64,000 nucleotides of DNA from UBA6168 sp964508135 (GCA_964508135.1 CAZDSU010000028.1:1-64000), one strand, 5' to 3'; counted from the first letter of the stretch, positions 49,801 to 57,516 are shown. Translations and numbers: made by a program. The notes: generated by a model from the letters alone, not told the origin.

Positions 49801-50860
49801 CAGCACGGTGGTGGTGACGGAAAACAAGCAGCTGCCTGATGCCGTGGCCGCCTCCATTGGCAAGCTCGACTGCCAAAACCTGAGCGCCACAGTGACCGGT
49901 GCAGGCTCTACCGCTGCGGGCGTCAGCTACCTGTGGACGACCAGCGGCAGTGGAAATATTTCCACTCCGGACGCCCTGACTTCGGTGGTGGATGCGGCTG
50001 GTTTTTATGTTTTGACGGTGACGAGATTGGACAACGGCTGCTCCGCAATGGACACCACGGAGGTCGTCGCCAGTGCGCAACCCATTGACAATGTGCTGCT
50101 TAGGCTCGAACACCCCGACTGCCTCGACCCTGACGGATACATCTACATTGACGCTGTTTTTGGCGGAACGCCGCCGTATTCCTACTCCGTGGACGGCGAT
50201 GTTTTCATCACCTATCCGCAATTCAGCTACCTCGAAGAGGGGCAGCACATCGTGCTGGTGCAGGACGAAAACGGCTGCTCCTGGACGGACACCGTGACCC
50301 TGCTCGGTCCTGGCGAAGTGTTGGTGAGCCTTGGCCCCGACGTGATCATCCAGCAGGGCGAAAACCTCGTGCTGGAAGCACAAATCAGCATCCCGATGAG
50401 CGAGGTGGACACCATCTGGTGGACGAACTTGCCTGACTCGGTGGAGTGCCCGCAGTGCCTGAATCAACCCGTCGCACCGACAGAAACGACGACCTACCGC
50501 ATCCATGTCATTGACACGAACGGCTGCGCCGCCATGGACGCCGTGACGGTGGTGGTGACTTCGGAGCGCCCGTTCTACGTACCAACCGCCTTCTCCCCGA
50601 ACGGCGACGGCACGAACGACCGCTTCCTGCTCTACGCCGGACCGGAGGTAGCCAAGGCGCGGGCTTTCCGCATCTTTGACCGCTGGGGCAACCTTGTTTT
50701 TTATGAAAAAGACTTTGAGCCGAACAACCCTCAGTTTGGCTGGGACGGCAACTTCGAGGGTCAGCCGCTCGACCCTGCTGTGTTCGTCTGGCAGGCGGAA
50801 ATGGAGTTTGTGGACGGGTCGGCGAAGGTTTTTTATGGGGATGTGACGCTGGTTAGGTGA
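43853..50860 (+). CDS. Giant T9SS-secreted repeat protein with P-domain and PKD-like repeats
   Basis: 2335 aa. Signal peptide (1-22), a proprotein-convertase-P-like domain (about 40-215, GVCGVYIKFRHGRIGDLELT), three 46-residue modules with GCDS (about 335-480; DTICDGQTVVFDG type), many PKD/Ig-like repeats of about 90-100 residues (each with a YxWTT strand and a TYxLTV..NGC ending), and a type B T9SS sorting domain (about 2240-2335, VPTAFSPNGDGTNDRF). Conserved Cys pairs in each repeat suggest disulphides. Probably a surface or extracellular adhesin or matrix protein. The 46-residue GCDS modules also occur in the giant gene at 59985. Confidence 0.92.
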   Translation: MRIIPRLISFAFFLLAALAAGAQNCGCADSGNCPLQYPSNTNTQVCYDFTDAFNNNLASPTQGVCGVYIKFRHGRIGDLELTLTSPAGQQVQLVGTNGNCNTFTPLATWDILFVPCSDPCIPDTIGACPYPCVFDGCPSPCPWGSGTYSGEYHPFSSCLESFNTGSANGQWCIEIANSAMFNGGTVLDFAIILCDESGILCCEADAGNLPDPNVTTCIGDPSLDLDLVPSYGAIVPDTLEYGYTFTVFSNGALYDLDTTDNFTAYPAGSYTVCGLSYLLTDAAALPVVGTAWTPQLLNDTLTGPSPPFCGEIGLNCVVVNIGAPPPTTVLRDTICDGQTVVFDGQNVSSAGTYADTLASFFGCDSIVNLVLTVMPNVTTKLAETICFGDTVWVGNMPFFTTDTFTVDLLTSFGCDSAVTLELTVLPENTTTLNEIICQGQTFAVGNINYSTTGTYVDTLPSWLGCDSTVTLNLTVVQTSVSIALPDTLTCLQTSVALTSTASTSFGTLGYQWTTIGGTFGSPTNQPNATATAPGDYILTVTAAGCSSSDTVTVLQDAVLPNAILVPSAMTLTCTNTLILLNGNNSTPTSNFNWVWNALGGSPIANTNTLIVTISEPDTYRLIITDITNFCKDTATVVITQNTTPPAANAGLDMQLSCTMPTVTLNGTGSTPSSSISFDWSTMDGNILPPANTASVAADAPGTYQLVVEDLANGCRDTDLVVVTVDTLTPNAQIALPQGDLLNCNYDTLTLDGSGSTGSQFVVYQWIGNIFNQQGTPIAHTSTPGIFTLVLNDTSNGCTDSTSVTIGTDFLLPTADAGPDDSLSCSVISVQIGGSGTSIGPEFTYEWTASPGGAFLDPTDLPSVSVNEPASYLLTVTDTTNGCTNSNFTIITRNEIPPVANAGPDYVLNCTDTSVILDASNSTIVPFAKLVWYNSQGDSLSDDVQLTVDYADTFIFYIELAFCASYDTVVVTEGTTAPVADAGPDQQLDCQSGQATLDGSGSDAGPDFSYLWTTISGNIFSDETTPTPTVDDVGEYLLQVTNTASGCVSFDTALVSLDTMACTPLANAGADGLINCYFASFSDTLQASGTVGTNIGYNWTVISGNILDQNDPFAPRVTAGEYVFTVTNNALGLMASDTVLVTADTLTPLVVIDSNILSLTCPELASCFPLDATGTSVGPQYTYFWETGVTGSICTDPTQLNAQVQGADVYTLTVSNLLNGCQADAAVLVQLLDFPPTASAGLDFQIPCGDTTAVLDGSGSSVGGTIYTHQWSSFGGNILANGQTLAPEVMPNNPSDTFTLIVTNTLNSCQDTDAVVVFNPVNCNPECAASASGSLDCNNNSVSLLSTGSSTGPAISYLWTSAVGSFCAPQNTATTCADAPGIYDLTVTRTYASGAVFSTTCQVQVLDNSQPPIADAGPDDDLNCVDFTLPLNGNGSSTGTEITYQWSTTMGNFCGSTNAITTCVDEPGTYNLLVVNTLTGCSAMDSVVIGLDTLHPVAEAGPPDMLTCNNNTVVLNGSAVPANVSYFWTTPTGDICAGETTPNPVICDAGTYILTVTIIANGCTDSDVTSVSVDPNLPNPDAGPDTSYTCTDTIFTLTATATGGILLEYQWTATNGGCFIGPTDTLQPTVACPGTYTLTATDVVTGCSAISQMQVLDATAPPNLQLSNPPGITCQNLVVMLDASGSLPAGQLSFQWATLDGNFVSGQNTATPQVDTAGTYTVMVTNQLTQCTASGSVTVGRDADIPVAQSGLDTTLTCTRNSLILSGLGSTVGMDITYLWTTTDGQIIGDETSLMPEIDAPGTYILTVSDISNSCMVLDTVVVTMDTLQPTAAIDASQTLTITCATQQVTLLGNLSSPQGELDFLWETMDGHIAFGASGPNATVDSAGTYLLTVTQQRNGCTDTASIIVLENLTPPSLDFGPVPMLTCDLLTAQLSVLPGTADFTYQWSGPGTILDPTTATPTVDQAGVFSVTVTDIVNGCQHDSTVVVTENKQLPDAVAASIGKLDCQNLSATVTGAGSTAAGVSYLWTTSGSGNISTPDALTSVVDAAGFYVLTVTRLDNGCSAMDTTEVVASAQPIDNVLLRLEHPDCLDPDGYIYIDAVFGGTPPYSYSVDGDVFITYPQFSYLEEGQHIVLVQDENGCSWTDTVTLLGPGEVLVSLGPDVIIQQGENLVLEAQISIPMSEVDTIWWTNLPDSVECPQCLNQPVAPTETTTYRIHVIDTNGCAAMDAVTVVVTSERPFYVPTAFSPNGDGTNDRFLLYAGPEVAKARAFRIFDRWGNLVFYEKDFEPNNPQFGWDGNFEGQPLDPAVFVWQAEMEFVDGSAKVFYGDVTLVR

Positions 50861-50869
50861 GGGGGATTG

Positions 50870-50905
50870 GAAATCAGAAATTGAGAAATTAGAAATTGGT
50901 GGCTG
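50870..50905. repeat. Word array (GAAATTGA)
   Basis: ATCAGAAATTGAGAAATTAG and GAAATTGG words between the giant gene and the AT-rich orphan gene. Confidence 0.6.
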
Positions 50906-50929
50906 AGATGAACTAAAGCTGCATTTTGG

Positions 50930-51394
50930 TCATTCTACCGTATTATTGAACAACAGCTGTATAGATTTTCCAATTTCCATCTCACCCAAACCTGTTAATC
51001 CCATTTCTATTTTCCGAGGTGATTTACTTGTTCCAAAACCTTTAAACTTGACATTTGCTTCTAATAGCTCAAACTGAATAATGTCATCATTTAATCTCAC
51101 AGAAATAAGCTGTCCATTTTGGACTAAATTTTTGTTTGAATTCGCTTTTGATATTTTTAATAACTGTTTAAATGCAGGTATTCCTTGTTTAAATGCAGGT
51201 ATTTTTTCCTGTTTTGAAATAATTCTTTTGCAGCAATCCAATGAAAAAAGTAACGCTTTTCCTAACTCCTCATTTGGTGAATTAGCATCTAATATTGTGA
51301 TTGGCTCAATTGATATTTGTGGGCCATTTTCTAGAAATCTGTGTGGCACAAATAATAAATTATCCAAGTACTTATAAACTGACACGCTTTTCAT
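50930..51394 (-). CDS. AT-rich orphan protein, unknown
   Basis: A 154-aa soluble protein with no recognised family. Its DNA is visibly more AT-rich than its neighbours and uses A/T-ending codons, a sign of recent transfer. It contains an 18-bp in-frame tandem duplication (51171-51206) that gives IPAFKQGIPAFKQ. No partner gene, promoter or terminator is obvious. It lies between a T9SS giant and purE. Confidence 0.6.
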   Translation of the reverse strand: MKSVSVYKYLDNLLFVPHRFLENGPQISIEPITILDANSPNEELGKALLFSLDCCKRIISKQEKIPAFKQGIPAFKQLLKISKANSNKNLVQNGQLISVRLNDDIIQFELLEANVKFKGFGTSKSPRKIEMGLTGLGEMEIGKSIQLLFNNTVE

Positions 51395-51441
51395 TTATTT
51401 TCCAGCATTTAGATAAAAAAATGTGATTAAACTATAAGAAA

Positions 51442-51936
51442 TTAGACCCCATCCCGCTCCAACTTCTCCACCTTTCCCATCACCTCAGCCTCCAGTTTTT
51501 TCTTGTACTGAACAATCAGCTCCTGCACCTTCGCATCGCTCGTCCCGATGATCTGCGCAGCCAAAATCCCCGCATTTTTCGCAGCGTTCAGCGCCACGGT
51601 GGCCACCGGCACGCCGTTCGGCATCTGGAGGATGGACAGGATGGAGTCCCAGCCGTCGAGGGAGTTTGACGATTTTACGGGCACGCCGATGACCGGCAGC
51701 GGTGACAGTGAAGCAACCATGCCCGGCAGGTGCGCCGCCCCGCCCGCTCCGGCGATGATGACTTTCACTCCCCGCCCGTGGGCATTTTTTGCAAACTCGA
51801 ACATCCGCTCCGGTGTGCGGTGGGCGGAGACGATGGTGACTTCGGTCTCAATGCCAAGTTCCTTCAATACATCCGCTGCCTGCCGCATGATCGGCAGGTC
51901 GGAGTCGCTTCCCATTATGATGGATACTATTTTCAT
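51442..51936 (-). CDS. purE: N5-carboxyaminoimidazole ribonucleotide mutase
   Basis: A 164-aa class I PurE. Motifs GSDSDLPIMRQAADVLKEL, VSAHRTPERMFEFA and GAGGAAHLPGMVASLS (catalytic His in the last block) are intact. It converts N5-CAIR to CAIR in purine synthesis. Downstream of purK on the same strand, separated by a 27-bp perfect inverted repeat. Confidence 0.96.
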   Translation of the reverse strand: MKIVSIIMGSDSDLPIMRQAADVLKELGIETEVTIVSAHRTPERMFEFAKNAHGRGVKVIIAGAGGAAHLPGMVASLSPLPVIGVPVKSSNSLDGWDSILSILQMPNGVPVATVALNAAKNAGILAAQIIGTSDAKVQELIVQYKKKLEAEVMGKVEKLERDGV

Positions 51937-52004
51937 TGCAATTTTATTGGTGATTCAGCTAATCGAGCTTTATCCACTACCCATGGGATTTGATTGACGA
52001 TATA

Positions 52005-52075
52005 AGATTACATGATTTAAGATTTATGATTTTGGAGGTCGTGCAATAAATCATAAATCTTAAATCATGTAATCT
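52005..52075. repeat. Perfect 27-bp inverted word array between purK and purE
   Basis: Arms 52005-52031 and 52049-52075 are exact reverse complements (AAATCTTAAATC-type words) around a 17-nt loop. Further copies of the word continue to about 52088. In the purK-purE transcript this would form a long AU hairpin. Confidence 0.95.
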
Positions 52076-52097
52076 GCAATCTTAAATCAAAAACCAC

Positions 52098-53246
52098 TCA
52101 ATTTGAAACTACTTTAATCGTCCCCTGCACCTTCCTCGCCTTGGCCTTTGCCATTTCGAGGGTTTCGGCGAGGACGGTGACGTGGCCCATCTTGCGGTAG
52201 GGCTTGGTTTCGGCCTTGCCGTAGAGGTGGATTTTTACGCCCTCCATCGCCACGGCCTCCTCGAAACCAGCATATTGGACGGGGCCGCTGTGGCCGGGTT
52301 CGCCGAGGAGGTTGACCATGACGGAGGCGGTTTTCATCTTCGTGCTGCCCAGCGGCAGGTCGAGGATGCCCCGCAGGTGCTGCTCGAACTGCGAGGTGTA
52401 GCAACTGTCAATCGTGTGGTGGCCACTGTTGTGCGGTCGGGGCGCTACTTCGTTGATTAACAGTCGGTTGTCTTTCGTCAAAAACAACTCAACGGCCAAC
52501 AGTCCACAGATGCCGAAGGCGGAAATCGTGTCCATCGCCAGTTTTTCGGCGGCTTGTTCGATGGCTGGGTCGAGGTCGGCGGGGCAGACGAGAAACTCGA
52601 CGAGGTTAGCCACCGGGTTGAACTCCATCTCCACGGCGGGGAAGGCTTTGACCTCACCCCGTTCATTGCGGGCGACCACCACGGCGATTTCCACCTTGAT
52701 GTCCACCAAATCCTCGACGACGGAGGCATCGGGGAGCAGGAGGGGCAGGTCGGCGGCGGATTTTATCACGGCCACGCCCTTGCCGTCGTAGCCTGCCGTG
52801 CGAGATTTTTGCACAAAAGGATACGAAATCTGCCCGGTTTGCAAGGCCGCTTGGATGGCTTCGCCGCTCTCAAACAGTTGGAAATCGGAGGTGGGCAGGT
52901 TGTTTTTCAGGTAAAATCCTTTCTGGAGTCCTTTGTCCTTGATGAGGTTGAGTTGGGCAGGAGCGGGGTGGACTTTCACGCCCTCGGCTTCGAGGCGAAG
53001 GAGGGCATCCGTGTTCACATGCTCGATTTCGATGGTAAGCACGTCCACCTTTTTGCCGAAGGCGTACACATCGTCGTAATTATTGAAATTGCCCTCGACA
53101 AAATGCGAGCAGACGGGGCCAGTCGGAAAGCTGCGGGAGGCGTCGAGCGCCCAAGTTTCCACGTCCCAGTTGTGTGCGGCGAGGGAGAACATCTTTCCCA
53201 ATTGCCCGCCGCCGAGGATTCCGACTTTTGTTCGTGTCGTGTTCAT
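52098..53246 (-). CDS. purK: 5-(carboxyamino)imidazole ribonucleotide synthase
   Basis: A 382-aa ATP-grasp enzyme. GGGQLGKMFSLAAHNWDVET at the start, VQKSRTAGYDGKGVAVI and LLAVELFLTKDNRLLINEVAPRPHNSGHHT are all family motifs. It carboxylates AIR to N5-CAIR with ATP and bicarbonate, the substrate of PurE. First gene of purK-purE; separate from other pur genes. Confidence 0.96.
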   Translation of the reverse strand: MNTTRTKVGILGGGQLGKMFSLAAHNWDVETWALDASRSFPTGPVCSHFVEGNFNNYDDVYAFGKKVDVLTIEIEHVNTDALLRLEAEGVKVHPAPAQLNLIKDKGLQKGFYLKNNLPTSDFQLFESGEAIQAALQTGQISYPFVQKSRTAGYDGKGVAVIKSAADLPLLLPDASVVEDLVDIKVEIAVVVARNERGEVKAFPAVEMEFNPVANLVEFLVCPADLDPAIEQAAEKLAMDTISAFGICGLLAVELFLTKDNRLLINEVAPRPHNSGHHTIDSCYTSQFEQHLRGILDLPLGSTKMKTASVMVNLLGEPGHSGPVQYAGFEEAVAMEGVKIHLYGKAETKPYRKMGHVTVLAETLEMAKAKARKVQGTIKVVSN

Positions 53247-53269
53247 GTCGGCAAAGGTACACTTTGGGG

Positions 53270-53290
53270 AAATTAGGAAATTGAGAAATT
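53270..53290. repeat. Short word array (GAAATT) upstream of purK
   Basis: GGAAATTAGGAAATTGAGAA words lie directly upstream of purK and after the OmpA-like gene. Confidence 0.5.
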
Positions 53291-53297
53291 GTGGGGA

Positions 53298-55151
53298 TTA
53301 GGACTTTTTTGGGAGAATCAATGGCTCCAAATCCAGCCGTTGTCGCCATTCATTCAGTTTTACGGGGTCTTCGAGCGGGTACATTTCGATTTTATCACCC
53401 TTTTCATCCAAAACTTTAAACTGGGTCCCATATCGTTGTGGTTTATCGAGCAATATTTGCAAACGGTCGTACATCGTGGCATAATATATCCATTCTGCTT
53501 CTCCCTCCATACAGCGTTCCTCCACAATGGGGATGAAATGCGACAGTGTGGTCGTGTCCAAACGGTGGTTGACAATCAGGAATGCTGCCTTGGCTGCCCG
53601 TTCGCCTACTTCCGAGGATTTAGGCCAGCCGTTTTTGTCCATAATTTTCATTAATGCCGAATAATTCGATTCGTCGGCACTGTAATCATTGGCCGTGGCT
53701 ACTGAAAAATCAACGTTCCAACGGCTGTCCGTACTGTCCATTTGTGCATAATAGCTGTTCAAATTCTCGATATAATATTGCAGCGTCCGAGGCTTTTGGT
53801 CTTCTGCCCACAGGGAATCCAATTGAAAAGCTATATCTGGCTTTTTAAATTGAGAATAACTTTCTTTTACTCTTTTATGAATGGGCTTCCAGCGCTGGTC
53901 GTTCATTAAAATATACAGCCGTGGGTCATTTAACATCCATATTTTCTTCCTGTCGGGAGCCATAAGCAACCATGTGTTCAAGGATTTATAAGCGGCCTCT
54001 TTTTTCCCATCAAAGACGGCCTCCAATAAATGTCGGTAAATGACATTATCCAATTCTACATCAATTTGGCTCAGTGATACACGGCGGTTTAGCCGCCGCC
54101 CCTCGGTGGTTTTATTAGAGGCAACAGGGCCAGAACGGCCCAGTCCATACCTTGCAAACCGGATTCGGGGGATGCGATGCTTCTCCTCCAAGTAGCGCAA
54201 CACGCTTTCCACCCTTGCTTCTGAAAGGTTTTTGTGGTTTTCGCCGATGCTGTCCGTATGCCCGGTGATGAGGAAGGCGACCTTCGGGCTTGTTTTTGCC
54301 CGCAGGGCGAAGGAATCCAGCTCGGCACAAGCGGCGGCGGTCAGGCTGCTGTCTCCCGTTTCAAAATAACAGTTGGCACCTTCGATTTCGTCGGACAGGG
54401 GCGCTTCTCCCGGCTTGTACTTGCAGTGCGGCGTGGCTAAAGCGCCTTGCTGTTCTGCGGCACTTATTTCTGTGACACTGATGTCGTCTATATAAAAAAC
54501 ATTATCGTGGATAAAAGAGTGTACGGGCGGCCCATCCGTTCCGCGGAACACACCGAACACCAAGAATTGCAGCCGACACAATGGCCTCACCAACCATTTC
54601 ACCTGCCGCCATGACCCAATCACAGCAGTGTCCAGCACAAAAGCGGAACCTTCGAACATGCCCCCTCTTGGGTTGCGCACCACATCCGGGTACAGCGAAA
54701 ACCCGATATGCTTGACATATTCCGGGTCGTCGGGCGGGAGGATGTTCAGCCAGCAGGATACTTCATATACTTTGCCCATTTCCAGCGGGGTTTTCAACTT
54801 GGTACCGAGGTAGGAGGAACAGCCACGGGTTTCATGGTCCCAGTCCAGGCAGTTTGCGCCGTATTGCAACTCTATCATCGTGCACCCCGTGTGTGGTTCC
54901 ACTTTTCCATAGCGGCACCTCCTGTGGTATATGTCATCGGCGGTTGTTAGGTGTTTGCAGTCGCAAATCCGGACCTGCGAATTCAATATCCGCCAAGGCT
55001 TCATCGCTAATGCAAATTCGTCATCCCGGCCAGTGGGCAAATATTCCAACGGTGGATGGTCTTCAAAACTGGGGTTTTGTAAGAGATTTTGAGCAAAAAC
55101 CGAAAAAACCGAGGCAAGAAACAAAAAGAGAAACTTGTATTTTAAGCGCAT
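53298..55151 (-). CDS. OmpA-family protein with lectin-like N-terminus and DUF6624 tail
   Basis: 617 aa. Signal peptide (about 1-20), an N-terminal carbohydrate-binding-like beta domain (about 21-235; NLLQNPSFEDHPPLEYLP, CTMIELQYGANCLDWDHETR), an OmpA C-terminal peptidoglycan-binding domain (about 265-372; FLITGHTDSIGENHKNLSEA, ARYGLGRSGPV, RRLNRRVSLSQ) and a C-terminal DUF6624-like domain (about 440-590; KAAFLIVNHRLDTTTLSHFI). The OmpA part anchors it to the cell wall. The combination is unusual; its function is unknown. Confidence 0.8.
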   Translation of the reverse strand: MRLKYKFLFLFLASVFSVFAQNLLQNPSFEDHPPLEYLPTGRDDEFALAMKPWRILNSQVRICDCKHLTTADDIYHRRCRYGKVEPHTGCTMIELQYGANCLDWDHETRGCSSYLGTKLKTPLEMGKVYEVSCWLNILPPDDPEYVKHIGFSLYPDVVRNPRGGMFEGSAFVLDTAVIGSWRQVKWLVRPLCRLQFLVFGVFRGTDGPPVHSFIHDNVFYIDDISVTEISAAEQQGALATPHCKYKPGEAPLSDEIEGANCYFETGDSSLTAAACAELDSFALRAKTSPKVAFLITGHTDSIGENHKNLSEARVESVLRYLEEKHRIPRIRFARYGLGRSGPVASNKTTEGRRLNRRVSLSQIDVELDNVIYRHLLEAVFDGKKEAAYKSLNTWLLMAPDRKKIWMLNDPRLYILMNDQRWKPIHKRVKESYSQFKKPDIAFQLDSLWAEDQKPRTLQYYIENLNSYYAQMDSTDSRWNVDFSVATANDYSADESNYSALMKIMDKNGWPKSSEVGERAAKAAFLIVNHRLDTTTLSHFIPIVEERCMEGEAEWIYYATMYDRLQILLDKPQRYGTQFKVLDEKGDKIEMYPLEDPVKLNEWRQRLDLEPLILPKKS

Positions 55152-55201
55152 CTTAAAATCATTTACTGCCTAATGGAACGCCTTGGGAAAGTAACGCGGG
55201 G

Positions 55202-56767
55202 TCACATCCACTCCCGTTCATCCGTTTCCACTTTGTACAGCACAAAATCCTGCACCGCCGCCGCCTTGGGCACGGGGATATACGGTATCCGAACCGCCCC
55301 TGCCGCCGTGTGGAACGTCAATTGGGCGAGGCCGGTCTCCTTGCTGAAAAAGCCCCGGCGGGCGCTCACGGACTGTACTTTGTGCCATTGGAGCAGCACG
55401 GATTTGCGTTGCATAACGCCCCACTCCGCCCGCAGTCCCTGCTCGCTGACCTGCCAGCGCCAGGTGCGTTGGTACCGATGGGCGAGCCACCAAGCCACCA
55501 GCAGCCAGGCGAGCCAGACGAGCGACCAACTGCCCAGCCACGACTTCGTGATTTGCACCAAAATGAAGGCGGGCAACGGGCCGAGCTGGAGGAAGCGTAG
55601 CCAAATATTGAAGGGTGCTATGCCGTGGGGTTCCCAAGCTAGGTCTTTTTCTTCGGGAAAATAGGCTTCCCGCACTGCCGACAATTGCGGTTCGTAGCAG
55701 CCGGGCAGTCCGACCGAAAGTTTGCCCGTCACCTGTACGCTGGCGGCTTGCGGCATCATCACTTTGTTCATTTTGAACAGGCGCATGAGCGGGCTGCTGC
55801 TCCACTGCACGTACTGGATTTTGGTCAACACCGCCGACACTTCCTGCCGGGTGAACAGGCCGCTCACGATTTTGAAGCCCCGCTCGGTGCGCCAAAAACG
55901 AAGGTCAAAATACTGCAATACCGTGCGGCCCAAGGTGCCCAAAAGCGAGACGAACAACAAAAATGGCACCCCCACCAGCAACCATGAAAGCAAGTCCGAA
56001 CCGTCCGTGGTGCCGAGCCACCAGGTCATTCTTTTCTCAAAATCGAGGCCCAGTGCCCGCTCCACATCGTCGGCGAAGCTGATCACGAACGCCATCAGGA
56101 TGCCCGCCGTGCGCAGGTGGTTTTGGCTGGCACCAATTTTTACGAGGTCGAGGGGACGGAGGCGGAAGATTTCGGATTGGGGATTGCGGATTTCGGATTG
56201 AGGCGGTGGCTCAGCACCATTGCCTTCCCATTCATCACCCGCCAAGTTAGACTGCCAACTGCCATCCCGAATGGTCGGGACAAGACCTGACGAACTGCCA
56301 ACTTCTTTCTGCCGCCTACCAACCACGTCCCGCAACAACTCGGCGTCCGGTTTGCTGATGGCATGGAGGCTGAATTCCTTGCCAGCCGAGCCTGCCGTGT
56401 CAATATCCACAGCCACGACGTTGAAAAGCTGGTGGACGATGTTTTGGCGGAAATTGACGGTTTGGACACGGTCGAGCGGCACGTTGATTTTGGATTTGCG
56501 GAACACGCCTTTTTCCAGCACCAGTTCACCGTCTTTTATGTAAAAATAGAGGTTGAAATAATTGAGCAGCGACATGGCTGCGGTGAAAATGGCCAGCCCG
56601 ATGAAGATGAACGCGTAGGTGTCGAAATTGCTTTTTTTGTTGAAAACGAACACCAGTATCACCACCCAAAGTTGCCGTACCAGCATCTTGAGCACCCCGC
56701 CAAGGATGAAGATAATGGCCGCCGATGACTGTCGGGTGGGCTGGGAGAATGGGTGGGATTCGGTCAT
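55202..56767 (-). CDS. PH-domain membrane protein, YdbT-like
   Basis: 521 aa with bPH2 (DUF304) domains: the first after a membrane pair (INVPLDRVQTVNFRQNIVHQ, about 94-113), the second at about 300-350 and the third at about 450-515 (SVLLQWHKVQSVSARRGFFS). Residues 185-200 (PPPQSEIRNPQSEIF) are a linker encoded by the AATCCGAA word array. YdbT normally pairs with YdbS next door; here the partner is at 57517, separated by a PIN toxin-antitoxin unit. Function unknown. Confidence 0.85.
   Translation of the reverse strand: MTESHPFSQPTRQSSAAIIFILGGVLKMLVRQLWVVILVFVFNKKSNFDTYAFIFIGLAIFTAAMSLLNYFNLYFYIKDGELVLEKGVFRKSKINVPLDRVQTVNFRQNIVHQLFNVVAVDIDTAGSAGKEFSLHAISKPDAELLRDVVGRRQKEVGSSSGLVPTIRDGSWQSNLAGDEWEGNGAEPPPQSEIRNPQSEIFRLRPLDLVKIGASQNHLRTAGILMAFVISFADDVERALGLDFEKRMTWWLGTTDGSDLLSWLLVGVPFLLFVSLLGTLGRTVLQYFDLRFWRTERGFKIVSGLFTRQEVSAVLTKIQYVQWSSSPLMRLFKMNKVMMPQAASVQVTGKLSVGLPGCYEPQLSAVREAYFPEEKDLAWEPHGIAPFNIWLRFLQLGPLPAFILVQITKSWLGSWSLVWLAWLLVAWWLAHRYQRTWRWQVSEQGLRAEWGVMQRKSVLLQWHKVQSVSARRGFFSKETGLAQLTFHTAAGAVRIPYIPVPKAAAVQDFVLYKVETDEREWM
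56166..56312. repeat. Word arrays inside the YdbT-like gene
   Basis: GATTTCGGATTGGGGATTGC-type words (56166-56206) and, further on, ACTGCCAACTGCC words (56250-56312) lie in frame within the coding sequence as an Asn/Pro/Ser-rich linker. Both words are also found in intergenic arrays. Confidence 0.65.
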
Positions 56768-56779
56768 TTCTAGGATATA

Positions 56780-57202
56780 CTATAAGTGCTGTACGATTTC
56801 TAAAAATTCACCAATCGAAACCACGTTGAACTTAGGGAAAGGCAAGGACTTTGATATCCTGAAATCCCTATCATTTGTGACTAAATAGTGGGCATTGGCG
56901 GCAAAAGCGCAGTCGGCAAACTTGTTGTCGTCGAGGTCGGGGTAAATCAAGCGCAATTGAAAGTAGGTGTCCACTTTGTACGCGTTTTGCAAAAGCATCA
57001 AGGCGCCGATATTGGTTTCAGCCGTTTCCCGGTCAAAAATTTGGGTGATTTTTTCCTCATACTCCAAGAGGATATCGTTGGTAAGGTAAAGGTCATATTT
57101 GCCATCAAATAACTGCTGCAAGATGGCGCGGTAGGGAGAGCGCCTCGAAACTGAACTGAGAACGATGTTGGTGTCCAGTACTACGCGGATTAAGCTACTC
57201 AT
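56780..57202 (-). CDS. PIN-domain toxin
   Basis: 140 aa from the ATG at 57202 (a GTG at 57208 is an alternative). VVLDTNIVLSSVSRRSPYRA carries the first PIN Asp; the others are in LEYEEKITQIFD and YPDLDDNKFADCAFAANAHY, with TNDRDF the late Asp. PIN toxins are Mg-dependent RNases. It overlaps the antitoxin stop by 8 bp. The pair sits between YdbT- and YdbS-like genes. Confidence 0.92.
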   Translation of the reverse strand: MSSLIRVVLDTNIVLSSVSRRSPYRAILQQLFDGKYDLYLTNDILLEYEEKITQIFDRETAETNIGALMLLQNAYKVDTYFQLRLIYPDLDDNKFADCAFAANAHYLVTNDRDFRISKSLPFPKFNVVSIGEFLEIVQHL

Positions 57203-57413
57203 CGCCACTTATCCATTTTTTTAAGGTTTCTTCCGAATAACCTTTTTCGTCCCAGATTTTGTCGGCCCTATCGCTTGCTTTTTCGAAAAGGTATTTGGCA
57301 ATCATCCGCTTGATGTCGGGAAGGTATTCGTCAGGCACTCCTACGGAATACAGCTTTAACAGCTCGACTTGGATGTTTGAAAGCGGCGGTTGAATTGTAG
57401 TTTGCATGGTCAT
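57195..57413 (-). CDS. Antitoxin of the PIN pair
   Basis: 72 aa from the ATG at 57413. A helical protein (SNIQVELLKLYSVGVPDEYL, KRMIAKYLFEKASDRADKIW) ending ETLKKWISGDE. The size, position and overlap with the PIN gene identify it as the antitoxin; no DNA-binding class is recognised with confidence. Confidence 0.75.
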   Translation of the reverse strand: MTMQTTIQPPLSNIQVELLKLYSVGVPDEYLPDIKRMIAKYLFEKASDRADKIWDEKGYSEETLKKWISGDE

Positions 57414-57516
57414 CAATTTTTTACAAAGTTAGTGCTTTTTTCATGGTTGGTTTTTTCGCTCATCCATAAAAGCGCCTTGCCGTTCAATCTGAAATCCCTG
57501 CCTACCGTCAGGCAGG

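Noticed and set aside
43892..50506. Long minus-strand open frames across the 2335-aa gene
   Set aside because: They arise from the repetitive, GC-biased coding sequence of the real gene and show no family features.
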